Assembly: GCF_005222915.1 (NCBI RefSeq)
Contig: NZ_STFX01000017.1
Location: forward strand, 1-64,000
Source: Rhizobium sp. FKL33
Lineage (GTDB): Bacteria > Pseudomonadota > Alphaproteobacteria > Rhizobiales > Rhizobiaceae
DNA: 64,000 bases
Reading direction: 5' to 3'
Shown: positions 27,304 through 35,872 of the stretch, piece after piece
Position numbering within the stretch: the first letter of the stretch is position 1
Layout: the number at the start of each line of letters is the position of its first letter
Program-made: the position numbers and the translations under genes
The notes under the pieces: model-generated
What the model saw: the letters and a program-made list of their open reading frames with translations, nothing else
Database searches by the model: none
What the model was told of the DNA's origin: nothing

Positions 27304-28725
27304 ATGATGAATTATGACCTGATCGTGATCGGCAGCGGACCGGCGGGACGCCGGGCCGCGATCCAGGCGGCGAAACTCGGCAAGAAGGTGTTGGTCGTCG
27401 AAAAGGGCACCCGCGTCGGCGGCGTCTCCGTCCACACCGGCACCATCCCCTCCAAGACCCTGCGCGAGACCGCGCTCAACCTCACCGGCTGGCGCGAACG
27501 CGGCTTCTACGGCCGCTCCTATCGCGTCAAGCAGGAGATCAGCGCCGAGGATCTGCGGCGCCGCCTGCTCATCACGCTCGACCATGAAGTCGAGGTGCTG
27601 GAGCATCAGTTCGCCCGCAATCGCGTCCATCACCTGCGCGGCCGCGCCGAATTCGTCGATCGCAACACGCTGTCGATCGAGAAGAACGACGGCGAAGTGC
27701 TGCGGGTGACGGCGACCTCGATCCTGCTCGCCATCGGCACGCGGCCCTATCGTCCCGAGAACATTCCCTTCGACGGCGAAAAGATCATCGACAGCGACGA
27801 GTTGCTGGAAATTCAGGAGATTCCGCGGTCGATGATCGTCATCGGCGCAGGCGTCATCGGCATCGAATATGCGACGATCTACAGCACGCTCGATACGGTG
27901 GTGACGGTGATCGAGCCGCGCGCCAGCATGCTGGATTTCATCGACAAGGAAATCGTCGAGGACTTCTCCTACCAGCTCCGCGACCGCAACATGAAGCTGC
28001 TGTTCGGCGAAACGGCCGAAAAGGTCGAGCGTGAGCCGAACGGCAAATGCAAGGTGACGCTGGCGAGCGGCCGCTCGCTGCATGCCGACATGGTGCTCTA
28101 CGCCGCCGGCCGCTCCGGCGCCACCGCCCAACTCAATCTGGAAGCCGTCGGCCTGAAGCCGGATTCGCGCGGACGCATCAAGGTCAATCCGGAAACCTTC
28201 CAGACCGACGTGCCGAACATCTACGCCGCCGGCGACATTGTCGGCTTCCCGAGCCTCGCCTCCACCTCGATGGAGCAGGGTCGTATCGCCGCCCGGCATG
28301 CCGTCGGGGCGCCGGCGTCGGATCCGCCGCAATTCTTCCCCTACGGAATCTATGCCGTGCCGGAAATCTCGACCTGCGGCCTGACCGAAGAAGAGGTCAA
28401 GGCGCGCCACATTCCCTATGAATGCGGCATCGCCCGTTTCCGCGAGACCTCGCGCGGCCATATCATGGGCCTCGACAACGGCATGCTGAAGATGATCTTC
28501 TCGCTGAAGACGCGCCGTCTGCTCGGCGTCCATATCGTCGGCGAAGGCGCGACCGAGCTCATCCATATCGGCCAGGCGGTGCTGAACCTGAAGGGCACGG
28601 TGGATTACTTCGTCGAGAACACCTTCAACTATCCGACCCTCGCCGAAGCCTACAAGATTTCTGGCCTCGACGCCTGGAACCGGATGGGCGAATTGCACGA
28701 GCAAATCGTCGAAGCGGCGCAGTAA
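27304..28725 (+). CDS. sthA: Si-specific (soluble) NAD(P)+ transhydrogenase
   Basis: This 473-residue flavoprotein of the lipoamide dehydrogenase family should pass hydride between NADPH and NAD+. It shows the FAD motif DLIVIGSGPAGRRAA, the second Rossmann GAGVIGIEYATIYSTL, the ATG-like LYAAGRSG, and AAGDIVGFPSLAS. The redox disulfide of related reductases is absent: the equivalent segment reads VGGVSVHTGTIPSKTLRE with no Cys, so it is not a disulfide reductase. Known SthA proteins keep one of the two Cys, so this is a slight oddity. A fit to SthA is supported by ELIHIGQAVLNLKG and the VENTFNYPTLAEAYK ending. Confidence 0.88.
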   Translation: MMNYDLIVIGSGPAGRRAAIQAAKLGKKVLVVEKGTRVGGVSVHTGTIPSKTLRETALNLTGWRERGFYGRSYRVKQEISAEDLRRRLLITLDHEVEVLEHQFARNRVHHLRGRAEFVDRNTLSIEKNDGEVLRVTATSILLAIGTRPYRPENIPFDGEKIIDSDELLEIQEIPRSMIVIGAGVIGIEYATIYSTLDTVVTVIEPRASMLDFIDKEIVEDFSYQLRDRNMKLLFGETAEKVEREPNGKCKVTLASGRSLHADMVLYAAGRSGATAQLNLEAVGLKPDSRGRIKVNPETFQTDVPNIYAAGDIVGFPSLASTSMEQGRIAARHAVGAPASDPPQFFPYGIYAVPEISTCGLTEEEVKARHIPYECGIARFRETSRGHIMGLDNGMLKMIFSLKTRRLLGVHIVGEGATELIHIGQAVLNLKGTVDYFVENTFNYPTLAEAYKISGLDAWNRMGELHEQIVEAAQ

Positions 28726-28840
28726 TCGCGCCGTTATATGTCCCGCTAATCTTGCGCGTTTCGACGCGCGAGATATGAATAATGCCGGATGCCGATCCGT
28801 TTACTCCATCGACAGGCAATCGGCACCACAGGGGGACGCC

Positions 28841-29197
28841 ATGACATTTCAGGATGCAGTCAAATCAGTTCTGACCACCAATTACGCCACGTTTTCCGGC
28901 CGCGCGCGGCGCTCGGAATATTGGTGGTATGTGCTGTTCGTCTTCATCGCTTCGCTCGTGCTGGGTTTCATCGACCAGGAAGTCATCGGCATGGGGCTTC
29001 TCGGCGGCATATTTGGTCTTGCGACCCTGATCCCCGGCATCGCTGTCGGCGTGCGTCGCCTGCATGACCGCGACATGTCCGGCTGGTGGCTGCTGATCAG
29101 CCTCGTGCCGTTGATCGGCTGGGCGATCCTCATCTATTTCCTGGCGACGCCGGGCACTGCGGGGGAAAACCGCTTTGGGCCGGAACCCGTAGTCTGA
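28841..29197 (+). CDS. DUF805 family membrane protein
   Basis: The 118-residue membrane protein matches DUF805: TFSGRARRSEYWWYVLFVF, then GVRRLHDRDMSGWWLLI and a final LFATPG-like YFLATPGTAGENRFGP. About four spans are predicted. Function of the family is unknown. GGGGGACGCC precedes the ATG. The gene stands alone between sthA and the LysR regulator, with a doubtful antisense frame running into its 3' end. Confidence 0.9.
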   Translation: MTFQDAVKSVLTTNYATFSGRARRSEYWWYVLFVFIASLVLGFIDQEVIGMGLLGGIFGLATLIPGIAVGVRRLHDRDMSGWWLLISLVPLIGWAILIYFLATPGTAGENRFGPEPVV

Positions 29198-29293
29198 CGC
29201 CGGCTCCGCGATCGGGCGCGACAGCGGCGGGCGAGCGGTGAAGGTCAACAGACGGATCGTCTCCATCAGCACATCGTGAATGGCGGTCAACAT
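28865..29293 (-). CDS. doubtful small gene divergent from the LysR regulator
   Basis: AAAGGAGATACGCC provides an excellent ribosome-binding site for the ATG at 29293, and the first 32 codons (MLTAIHDVLMETIRLLTFTA...) lie outside any other gene. The frame then continues for 110 codons antisense to DUF805, where the sequence looks like a shadow. Either a short gene lost its end, or translation runs on. A DUF1127-type partner is often divergent from such LysR genes, but no DUF1127 motif is visible. Confidence 0.25.
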   Translation of the reverse strand: MLTAIHDVLMETIRLLTFTARPPLSRPIAEPASDYGFRPKAVFPRSARRRQEIDEDRPADQRHEADQQPPAGHVAVMQATHADSDAGDQGRKTKYAAEKPHADDFLVDETQHERSDEDEQHIPPIFRAPRAAGKRGVIGGQN

Positions 29294-29344
29294 GGCGTAT
29301 CTCCTTTCGCCAGTGTTATCCGCCGGTTGCCGCGCGGGCTCAAA

Positions 29345-29380
29345 CGACTATAGTCGGGCCTTCAGATAACCTGAGGTTAT
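29345..29380. promoter_or_regulatory. two palindromes upstream of the LysR gene
   Basis: CGACTATAGTCG (29345-29356) is a perfect 12-bp palindrome, and ATAACC-TGA-GGTTAT (29366-29380) is a perfect 6-bp dyad around a 3-base centre. Both lie just upstream of the LysR start and in the shared region with the doubtful divergent frame, so they are probable operators for autoregulation. Confidence 0.55.
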
Positions 29381-29387
29381 GAGAGCC

Positions 29388-30269
29388 ATGAAGCGCGCCC
29401 GCCTGCCTTTGACCGCTTTGCGCGCCTTCGAATCCGCCGGCCGGCTCGGCGGGTTCTCCAGGGCCGCCGAAGAGCTCTATGTCTCGCAGGCGGCGATCAG
29501 CCGGCAGATCCGCGAGCTCGAAAGCCTGATCGGCCAGCCGCTCTTCACCCGCATTCATCGCGGCGTCGAACTGACGGAGAAGGGTAGGGCGTTGCTCGCC
29601 GATGTGACGCTGAGCTTCGACAGGATCGATGCGGCGCTCGCCGATGCGGGCCAACAGCTGGCGGGTTCGGTGAAAGTCAGCGCCGAGCCGACCTTCGCCG
29701 CGCTTTGGCTCGCGCCGCATATCCAGGAGTTCAGGCATCTCCATCCCGAGATCGATGTCGAGATCGACGCTGATCCGCGCCTCGCAGAATTTCGCGGCGG
29801 CGGCCTCGATCTTGCGGTCCGCCATAGTCGCGGTGAGACAAGGTGGGCGAGGGTGGAATCAAACAGACTTATGCAGACACGCAGCCGGCCGGTCATGACG
29901 AAGGACTTCATCGACCGACATCACATCGCTTCCGCAGCCGACCTCGCCCTCCATCCACTCCTGCACGAAGAAAGCCGGAGCGGATGGAGCGATTGGTTTC
30001 GCATCGTCGGCGTCGAGCCGCCGGCGGAAAAGGGCACGGTGTTCGCCGATGGCGGCATGGCGCTTCAGGCGGCGTTGCGCGGCCATGGCGCGGCTCTGTT
30101 CGATCCACGGATGATCGACGGAGAACTGGTCTCGGGCGCGCTGGTGGCGCCTTTCAATAGGGAATGCGATTGCGGCGCCTATTTCATCGTCGCGCGCTCG
30201 TTCGCCGCTCTGTCGCCCGCCGCCCGCGCCTTCGCCGACTGGATCGAAGCGGCCTTCGATGAAGTTTGA
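29388..30269 (+). CDS. LysR family regulator, GcvA-like
   Basis: The 293-residue protein has the LysR HTH (LRAFESAGRLGGFSRAAEELYVSQAAISRQIRELE, then PLFTRIHRGVELTEKG) and a LysR substrate domain with the GcvA/AmpR-like features GGLDLAVRHSRG and GHGAALFDPRM. The second ATG (MKRARLP) was preferred because the first, three codons earlier, lies inside an inverted repeat. Target genes are unknown. The neighbouring pyrE gene follows after 70 bases in the same direction but is unlikely to be specific to it. Confidence 0.88.
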   Translation: MKRARLPLTALRAFESAGRLGGFSRAAEELYVSQAAISRQIRELESLIGQPLFTRIHRGVELTEKGRALLADVTLSFDRIDAALADAGQQLAGSVKVSAEPTFAALWLAPHIQEFRHLHPEIDVEIDADPRLAEFRGGGLDLAVRHSRGETRWARVESNRLMQTRSRPVMTKDFIDRHHIASAADLALHPLLHEESRSGWSDWFRIVGVEPPAEKGTVFADGGMALQAALRGHGAALFDPRMIDGELVSGALVAPFNRECDCGAYFIVARSFAALSPAARAFADWIEAAFDEV

Positions 30270-30339
30270 ACCGCTTCGGCTTCCATCCCGCCGAGCTTCC
30301 TGCTAAGCGCGGTCAGTCCACCCCAGCAGGAGCCCGCCA

Positions 30340-31038
30340 ATGTTTTCCAACGCCTTCAACGACAAATCCACGAATGCTCGCCTGATGGCGCGGATGCTCT
30401 GGGAAATCAAGGCGGTGCATTTCCGGGCGGACGACCCCTACAAGCTCGCTTCGGGCATGCGCAGCCCCGTCTATATCGACTGCCGCAAGCTTCTGTCCTA
30501 TCCGCGCATCCGCTCGGCGATCATGGATTTCGCCGCCGCCACCATCACCGCCGAAGCCGGCTTCGAGGCCTTCGACTGCATCGCGGGCGGCGAGACGGCC
30601 GGCATTCCCTTCGCGGCCCTTCTCGCCGACCGGCTGTCGCTGCCGATGATCTACGTCCGCAAGCAGCCCAAGGGCCATGGCCGCACTTCGCAGATCGAAG
30701 GCGAGATGAAGCCCGGCGCGCGCGTGCTGGTGATCGAGGACCTGACCACCGCCGGCGGCTCGATGTTCACCTTCATCGAAGCGGTGCGCAAGGCGGGCGG
30801 CGTGGTCGATCACGGCATGGCGCTGTTCTTCTACGGCATCTTCCGGGAAGCCGAGGCGCGCTTCGCCAATGGCGGCGTCAAGCTGCACCATATCGCCACT
30901 TGGCGGGACGTGCTCGCGGCGGCGCGCGAGCAGGACCTGTTCGATAAAGAGACATTCGCCTCCGTCGAAACCTTCCTGAATGATCCTTTGTCCTGGTCTG
31001 CGGCCCATGGCGGCGTTTCCGAATTGCCAACCGCCTGA
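30340..31038 (+). CDS. pyrE: orotate phosphoribosyltransferase
   Basis: PyrE adds the phosphoribosyl group to orotate to make OMP. The 232-residue enzyme has the PRPP-binding loop [13 protein letters not shown] at its usual place and the catalytic-loop lysines in [17 protein letters not shown]. It belongs to the longer alphaproteobacterial type, with the N-terminal [39 protein letters not shown] precedes the ATG. apaG follows. Confidence 0.95.
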   Translation: MFSNAFNDKSTNARLMARMLWEIKAVHFRADDPYKLASGMRSPVYIDCRKLLSYPRIRSAIMDFAAATITAEAGFEAFDCIAGGETAGIPFAALLADRLSLPMIYVRKQPKGHGRTSQIEGEMKPGARVLVIEDLTTAGGSMFTFIEAVRKAGGVVDHGMALFFYGIFREAEARFANGGVKLHHIATWRDVLAAAREQDLFDKETFASVETFLNDPLSWSAAHGGVSELPTA

Positions 31039-31154
31039 ATTTGCCGCATTTCTCTCAATGTGTAATCGGCGCGGCCTCGAAGGCTACGCCGAATATTGAC
31101 CTTTGCCCGATAAAGACGTTAGGAAATTTATACCATGAAAATTGCGTATCTCGG

Positions 31155-31556
31155 ATGACCGGCATGTATCAAGCGACGACCAGGGGCATTGAAGTCACTG
31201 TCGAGCCTTATTATCTGGCCGAGCAATCGGATCCGGCCGACAGCCGCTATGTCTGGGGCTACAGGATCGTCATCGCCAACAATTCCGTCGCAACCGTCAA
31301 GCTGATGAACCGCTACTGGCACATCACCGACGAGAATGGCCAGATCGACGAGGTCACCGGCCCCGGCGTGGTCGGCGAACAACCGGTTCTCGGACCTGGC
31401 GACACCTATGAATACAATTCCGGCTGCCCGCTCGACACGCCCTCGGGCATGATGTTCGGCCACTACCAGATGCTGGCCGACACAGGCGAAATGTTCGATG
31501 TGGCGATCCCCGCCTTTTCGCTGGATGCGCCGGGCCTGCAGCGGACGCTCAACTGA
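31155..31556 (+). CDS. apaG: ApaG domain protein
   Basis: The 133-residue protein has the ApaG (Fn3-like) fold, with [43 protein letters not shown] and the glycine-rich [32 protein letters not shown]. The family is linked to Co/Mg resistance and Ap4A levels in enterobacteria, but the biochemical role is not settled. Two ATGs lie nine bases apart (MTGMYQ); either may be used. It is convergent with hslO, with a terminator hairpin between. Confidence 0.93.
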   Translation: MTGMYQATTRGIEVTVEPYYLAEQSDPADSRYVWGYRIVIANNSVATVKLMNRYWHITDENGQIDEVTGPGVVGEQPVLGPGDTYEYNSGCPLDTPSGMMFGHYQMLADTGEMFDVAIPAFSLDAPGLQRTLN

Positions 31557-31569
31557 GCCTCAGGCCAGG

Positions 31570-31603
31570 AAAAACGCGCGCCTCGGGTCCCAAAGCGCGC
31601 GTT
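31570..31603 (-). terminator. terminator between apaG and hslO
   Basis: AACGCGCGC and GCGCGCGTT pair across a 13-base loop. On the minus strand a T run follows the stem (GTTTTTCC), so it serves hslO, and it may also stop apaG readthrough. Confidence 0.6.
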
Positions 31604-31608
31604 GGTGA

Positions 31609-32601
31609 TCAGTTGGCGACGATGAACTCTTCCGGCTTGAAGCGATACTGCGTCGCGCAGAATTCGCAGGTCACCCGGATTTCGCCGTCTTCGATGGTCG
31701 AGGCGATCTCTTCGGCCGAAAAGCCCGTGAGCACGCTGCGGATCTTGTCTTCGGAGCAGCTGCAGCGGTCATAGACCGGTTGGGCGTCATAGACGCGCAC
31801 GCCGCGCTCATGGAACAGCCGGAACAGCAGCCGTTCGACGCCGACATCGGGGTCTGTCAACTCTTCCGGACCGGCGGTTGCGGCCAGGGTCTGGGCTTCC
31901 GCCCAGGTGTCGTCTTCCTCGAAGTCATGGCCATTGTCGCCGTCGCCGCCATGCAGGTCTCTCTGGCGCATGCGCTCGGGCGCTTGCGGCAGGAACTGCA
32001 CGACGAGGCCGCCGGCCCGGTAGCTGTGGCGCGGCTTGCCGTCGGCGTCGCGGTCGAACAGCTCCGCCGAGGCGAGCTTCACCTTGGTCGGGATCTGCTC
32101 GGACTGGCGGAAATAGGCTGCGGCCGCCTCTTCCAGCGTCTCGCCGTCGAGCGCCACGATGCCCTGATAGCGCTGCGTATGCGCGCCCTGATCGATGGTG
32201 AAGGCGAGAACACCCTTGCCCAGCAATTGATGCGGCTCGGTCTCTCCGGCCTTCACGGCGGCGTCGAGCGCGTCCTCGTCGAAGCGGGCGTAAGCGCGCA
32301 CGGCTTCCGGCGCGGTGAAATCCGCGACCAGGAAGTTGACCGGCCCGTCCGTCTGGGTCTGCACGATCAGCTTGCCCTCGAATTTCAGCGAGGTGCCCAA
32401 CAGCACGGTGAGCGCGATGGTCTCGGACAGCAGCCGCGCCACCGGAGCGGGGTAGTTATGGCGCGACAGGATGGCGTCGGTCAGCGGGCCGAGCGTGACG
32501 GCGCGGCCGCGCACATCGAGCCCTTCCACCTGAAACGGCACGACCCGGTCATCGCCGGCGAAGGGGGCGGCGCCCCCGGGATTGGAAATGTCCACTGTCA
32601 T
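31609..32601 (-). CDS. hslO: redox-regulated chaperone Hsp33
   Basis: Hsp33 is a holdase activated by oxidation and unfolding of its C-terminal zinc domain. The 330-residue protein keeps the four zinc cysteines: CSC in YDRCSCSEDKI and CEFC in RVTCEFCATQY. The N-terminal core has PVARLLSETIALTVLLGTSLKFEGKL and TDGPVNFLVADF. An Asp/Glu-rich insert (GGDGDNGHDFEEDDTW) near residue 220 looks like a lineage-specific linker. It follows argF in the same direction. Confidence 0.95.
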   Translation of the reverse strand: MTVDISNPGGAAPFAGDDRVVPFQVEGLDVRGRAVTLGPLTDAILSRHNYPAPVARLLSETIALTVLLGTSLKFEGKLIVQTQTDGPVNFLVADFTAPEAVRAYARFDEDALDAAVKAGETEPHQLLGKGVLAFTIDQGAHTQRYQGIVALDGETLEEAAAAYFRQSEQIPTKVKLASAELFDRDADGKPRHSYRAGGLVVQFLPQAPERMRQRDLHGGDGDNGHDFEEDDTWAEAQTLAATAGPEELTDPDVGVERLLFRLFHERGVRVYDAQPVYDRCSCSEDKIRSVLTGFSAEEIASTIEDGEIRVTCEFCATQYRFKPEEFIVAN

Positions 32602-32687
32602 GATGGTCTCGATCTTGCGGCATGCGATGTCATGCCCTTCGTTTGAAGGGAGGTAAATAAGCGATCACCGAACCGTTTCAAGAGTGT

Positions 32688-33605
32688 TCAGATGGCGCCG
32701 AGGCACCAGGCGAGCACCGATTTCTGCGCATGCAGACGGTTCTCGGCTTCATCGAACACCACCGATTGCGGCCCGTCGATCACCTCGTCGGTCACTTCCT
32801 CGCCGCGATGGGCGGGCAGGCAATGCATGAACAGCGCCTTGGGATCGGCCTTCTTCATCAGTTCCGGATTGACCTGGAACGGCATGAACACATTGTGGCC
32901 GCGCGCCTTGTGCTCCTGGTTCATCGACACCCAGGTGTCGGTGATCACGCAGTCGACGCCGTCCACGGCGCGTTCGGCGTCATGGCAGAGCATGATCTCG
33001 CCGCCATTGTTGCGCGCCCAGTTGAGATATTTGTCGTCGGGCTCGGAGCCGAGCGGCACGGCCATGTTCATGCGGTAGCCGAAGCGGGCCGAGCCCTCGA
33101 CGAGCGAATGCAGCACATTGTTGCCGTCGCCGGTCCAGGCCAGCGTCTTGCCCTTCACGGGGCCGCGATGCTCCTCGAAGGTCAGGATGTCGGCCATGAT
33201 CTGGCAGGGATGCGTGGAGTCGGTCAGGCCGTTGATGACAGGCACGGTCGCATGTTCGGCGAGTTCGAGCAGTCGGTTGTGATCGGTGGTGCGGATCATG
33301 ATGGCGTCGACATAACGCGACAGAACCTTGGCGGTGTCGCCGATCGTCTCAGCACGGCCGAGCTGCATTTCCGTGCCCGACAGGAACAGCGTCTCGCCGC
33401 CGAGCTGGCGCATGCCGACATCGAAGGATACGCGGGTGCGGGTCGAGGGCTTTTCGAAGATCATCGCCAGCATCTTGCCGGCCAACGGCTTGCCGGCCGT
33501 GCCGTCGCGGGTGGAGGCCTTGCGGGCCTTGGCGTCGTCGAGGATGTGCCGGAGGTCGTCTGCGGAAACGGCGGAAAGATCGAGAAAATGCCGGTGGGAA
33601 GTCAT
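32688..33605 (-). CDS. argF: ornithine carbamoyltransferase
   Basis: ArgF makes citrulline from ornithine and carbamoyl phosphate in arginine synthesis. The 305-residue enzyme shows the carbamoyl-phosphate loop [16 protein letters not shown] in [10 protein letters not shown], and the catalytic [10 protein letters not shown]. Two adjacent ATGs occur; the second ([11 protein letters not shown]) has better spacing to AAGGA. It lies 60 bases behind argD on the same strand. Confidence 0.95.
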   Translation of the reverse strand: MTSHRHFLDLSAVSADDLRHILDDAKARKASTRDGTAGKPLAGKMLAMIFEKPSTRTRVSFDVGMRQLGGETLFLSGTEMQLGRAETIGDTAKVLSRYVDAIMIRTTDHNRLLELAEHATVPVINGLTDSTHPCQIMADILTFEEHRGPVKGKTLAWTGDGNNVLHSLVEGSARFGYRMNMAVPLGSEPDDKYLNWARNNGGEIMLCHDAERAVDGVDCVITDTWVSMNQEHKARGHNVFMPFQVNPELMKKADPKALFMHCLPAHRGEEVTDEVIDGPQSVVFDEAENRLHAQKSVLAWCLGAI

Positions 33606-33665
33606 CATGAGGTCCTTGGACTGCGAAAAAGAAAGACTAGCGGGAAAGGAAGAGGCGACCAAGCC

Positions 33666-34856
33666 TCATCGCAGCTTTTCCGCGCGCAGTTTTTCCGCAG
33701 CTTTTTCGAGCCGCGCCAGGCCCTCGCGGGCTTCGTCAGCCGTGGTGATCAGAGGCGGCAGCACGCGCACGACATTGTCGCCCGCCATCACCGTCAGCAC
33801 ATGTTCGGACCGCAGCGCCTGCAGGAGGTCGGCAGCGGGAACCTTGGCCTTGATCCCGATCATCAGGCCCCGACCGCGGATTTCCTCGATCACGTCGGGG
33901 AAACGGTCCTTCAGGCCTTCCAGCCCCTGGCGGAACTGCAGGCCGAGACCCTTCACATTCTGCAGGAAGCCGTCCAACAGCACGACGTCGAGCACGGCGT
34001 TGCCGACCGCCATGGCGAGTGGATTGCCGCCATAGGTCGAACCATGCGTGCCGGCCACCATTCCGGACGCCGCGTCCGCCGTCGCCAGGCACGCGCCCAT
34101 CGGAAAGCCGCCGCCGATGCCCTTGGCGACCGCCATGATGTCAGGCGTCACCCCCATCTGCATATAGGCGAACAGCGTGCCGGTGCGGCCGACCCCGCAT
34201 TGCACTTCGTCGAAGATCAGCAGCAGGCCATGTTCGTCGCACAGCGCGCGGATCTCCTTGAGGAATTCCGGCGAGAAGGTGCGCAGGCCGCCTTCGCCCT
34301 GCACCGGCTCGAGCAGAATGCCGGCCGTGGCGTCGGTGATCGCCGCCTTGACGGCGTCGAGATCCTCGAAGGGAACCTGGTCGAAACCCGGAGCCTTGGG
34401 GCCGAAGCCGTCGATATATTTCTGCTGGCCGCCGGCGGCGATGGTCGCGATGGTGCGGCCGTGGAAGGCGCCTTCGAATGTGATGATGTGGTAGCGGTCG
34501 GGCTGGCCCTTGGAATAATGATAGCGACGGGCCGTCTTGATCGCGCATTCCAGCGCTTCCGCACCGGAATTGGTGAAGAACACCTTGTCGGCGAAGGTGT
34601 TCGCGATCAGGCGCTCGCCGAGCTTTTCCTGACCGGGGGCCTGGTAGAGATTGGACGTGTGCCACAATTTCTCGGCCTGCGCCTTCAGCGCCTCGACGAG
34701 ATGCGGATGGCTGTGGCCGAGCACATTGACCGCGACGCCTGCGGCGAAATCGAGATAACGCTCGCCGCCTTCGGTGATCAGCCAGACGCCTTCGCCTCGC
34801 TCGAAACGGAGGGGCGCGCGGGCGTATGTCTCGTAAAGGGGCGAGGTAGCGGCCAT
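33666..34856 (-). CDS. argD: acetylornithine aminotransferase
   Basis: ArgD, a class III PLP aminotransferase, converts N-acetylglutamate semialdehyde to N-acetylornithine and may also serve lysine synthesis. The 396-residue enzyme has [44 protein letters not shown] (PLP Asp) and [16 protein letters not shown] (Schiff-base Lys). AAGGATGACAGCC precedes the chosen ATG. It heads argD-argF-hslO and is divergent from gcrA. A terminator-like hairpin sits in its leader. Confidence 0.95.
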   Translation of the reverse strand: MAATSPLYETYARAPLRFERGEGVWLITEGGERYLDFAAGVAVNVLGHSHPHLVEALKAQAEKLWHTSNLYQAPGQEKLGERLIANTFADKVFFTNSGAEALECAIKTARRYHYSKGQPDRYHIITFEGAFHGRTIATIAAGGQQKYIDGFGPKAPGFDQVPFEDLDAVKAAITDATAGILLEPVQGEGGLRTFSPEFLKEIRALCDEHGLLLIFDEVQCGVGRTGTLFAYMQMGVTPDIMAVAKGIGGGFPMGACLATADAASGMVAGTHGSTYGGNPLAMAVGNAVLDVVLLDGFLQNVKGLGLQFRQGLEGLKDRFPDVIEEIRGRGLMIGIKAKVPAADLLQALRSEHVLTVMAGDNVVRVLPPLITTADEAREGLARLEKAAEKLRAEKLR

Positions 34857-34910
34857 GGCTGTCATCCTTCCGTCATGTTTCAGGCAGGCGGCGCTTGTGT
34901 TTTCCACAAG

Positions 34911-34942
34911 CGAAAACGAAAAATGCCGCCCTATCGGGCGGC
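34911..34942 (-). terminator. terminator-like hairpin in the argD leader
   Basis: On the minus strand GCCGCCC-GATA-GGGCGGC is followed by ATTTTTCGTTTTCGC, a complete intrinsic terminator about 60 bases upstream of the argD ATG. A second small hairpin (CTTGTG/CACAAG, 34894-34910) follows it. It could attenuate argD or end a small RNA transcribed from the same intergenic region. No leader peptide rich in Arg codons is evident. Confidence 0.6.
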
Positions 34943-35049
34943 GCGGGCAAATTGCACATTTCCCGTGGTTCCGTCAACAAAAACCCTTAATTGGCGACCA
35001 TCGGAACGCCTCGAACTGACGTTACGTGCGTCTCGAAACGGGCCAGCGC

Positions 35050-35239
35050 GAATCTGATTGACAAATCAATCTTGGGGATAACTCGAAAAACGATTCCCCC
35101 GGAATCGCCGCGGCCTTGTCACGGAGTCACGGGGTCACTACCTTACAAACAGATTACTAGACCTGCATGCGGCGGAACTAGTCACCGGAAATGTAGAGCG
35201 TTTCGAGCTTCGGCGACGCCGGGCCTCGGTGAGGGATTC
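35050..35239. promoter_or_regulatory. cluster of GANTC (CcrM) sites upstream of gcrA
   Basis: Four GANTC sites occur in 190 bases: GAATC at 35050, GATTC at 35092, GAATC at 35102 and GATTC at 35235. GcrA binds or activates promoters methylated by CcrM at this sequence, so the cluster suggests cell-cycle control of gcrA itself. The 401-base argD-gcrA gap also holds an inverted repeat GATTG-N6-CAATC at 35056-35071. Confidence 0.5.
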
Positions 35240-35257
35240 CGCAGAAGGAACATCCCA

Positions 35258-35809
35258 ATGGATAACAGCGTAAACTGGACTGACGAACGCGTCGAAAGGC
35301 TGAAAAAGCTTTGGTCCGAAGGCTTGAGCGCCAGCCAGATCGCCGCCCAGCTGGGCGGCGTCAGCCGCAATGCGGTCATCGGCAAGGTTCATCGCCTCAA
35401 TCTTCCCGGCCGCGCCAAGTCGGGCGGCGCAGCACCGTCCCGGGCCCCCAAGCGTCCGGCCGTGGCGCAGCCGACCGCGGCCCGTCCGGCGCAGACTTCT
35501 TTCGCGCAACAGCGTCCGGTCACCCGCACCGTGGCGCGCCCGGCGGGCGCGACCATGCTGAAGGAAGAAGTGGAAATGGATGCGATGGAGGTCGTCGAGA
35601 CCTCGTCGGACAACAATGTGGTCGTGCCGATCTTCCGGCGCGTGCCGCTCATCCGTCTCACCGAGCGCACCTGCAAGTGGCCGCTGGGCGATCCGCTCAA
35701 GGAAGATTTCTGCTTCTGCGGCAACGACTCCCCCGACACCTCGCCCTATTGCACCTTCCATCAGCGGCTGGCCTATCAGCCGTCCGCCGAGCGCCGCCGC
35801 GTGCGCTGA
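35258..35809 (+). CDS. gcrA: GcrA cell cycle regulator
   Basis: GcrA is an alphaproteobacterial sigma-70 cofactor that activates promoters carrying CcrM-methylated GANTC. The 183-residue protein has the N-terminal HTH (NWTDERVERLKKLWSEGLSASQIAAQLG, then VSRNAVIGKVHRLNLPGR), an Ala/Pro-rich linker, and the C-terminal sigma-binding region with CKWPLGDP and CFCGN, then SPYCTFHQRLAYQP. AAGGAACATCCCA precedes the ATG. It is divergent from argD. Confidence 0.96.
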   Translation: MDNSVNWTDERVERLKKLWSEGLSASQIAAQLGGVSRNAVIGKVHRLNLPGRAKSGGAAPSRAPKRPAVAQPTAARPAQTSFAQQRPVTRTVARPAGATMLKEEVEMDAMEVVETSSDNNVVVPIFRRVPLIRLTERTCKWPLGDPLKEDFCFCGNDSPDTSPYCTFHQRLAYQPSAERRRVR

Positions 35810-35832
35810 CCGGCGAATGTATGGAGATGATC

Positions 35833-35865
35833 AAAAGCGGCCCCTGGGCCGCTTTTGTCGTTTCG
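35833..35865 (+). terminator. terminator after gcrA
   Basis: AAAAGCGGCC-CCTG-GGCCGCTTTT is a perfect 10-bp stem followed by GTCGTTT. Its symmetry suggests it also terminates ppk2 from the other side. Confidence 0.75.
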
Positions 35866-35872
35866 GGGCAGG

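Noticed and set aside
32730-35057. Very long plus-strand open frame (775 codons) opposite argF and argD
   Set aside because: It is antisense to two well-identified enzymes on the other strand. Length results from high GC; the composition is unnatural.
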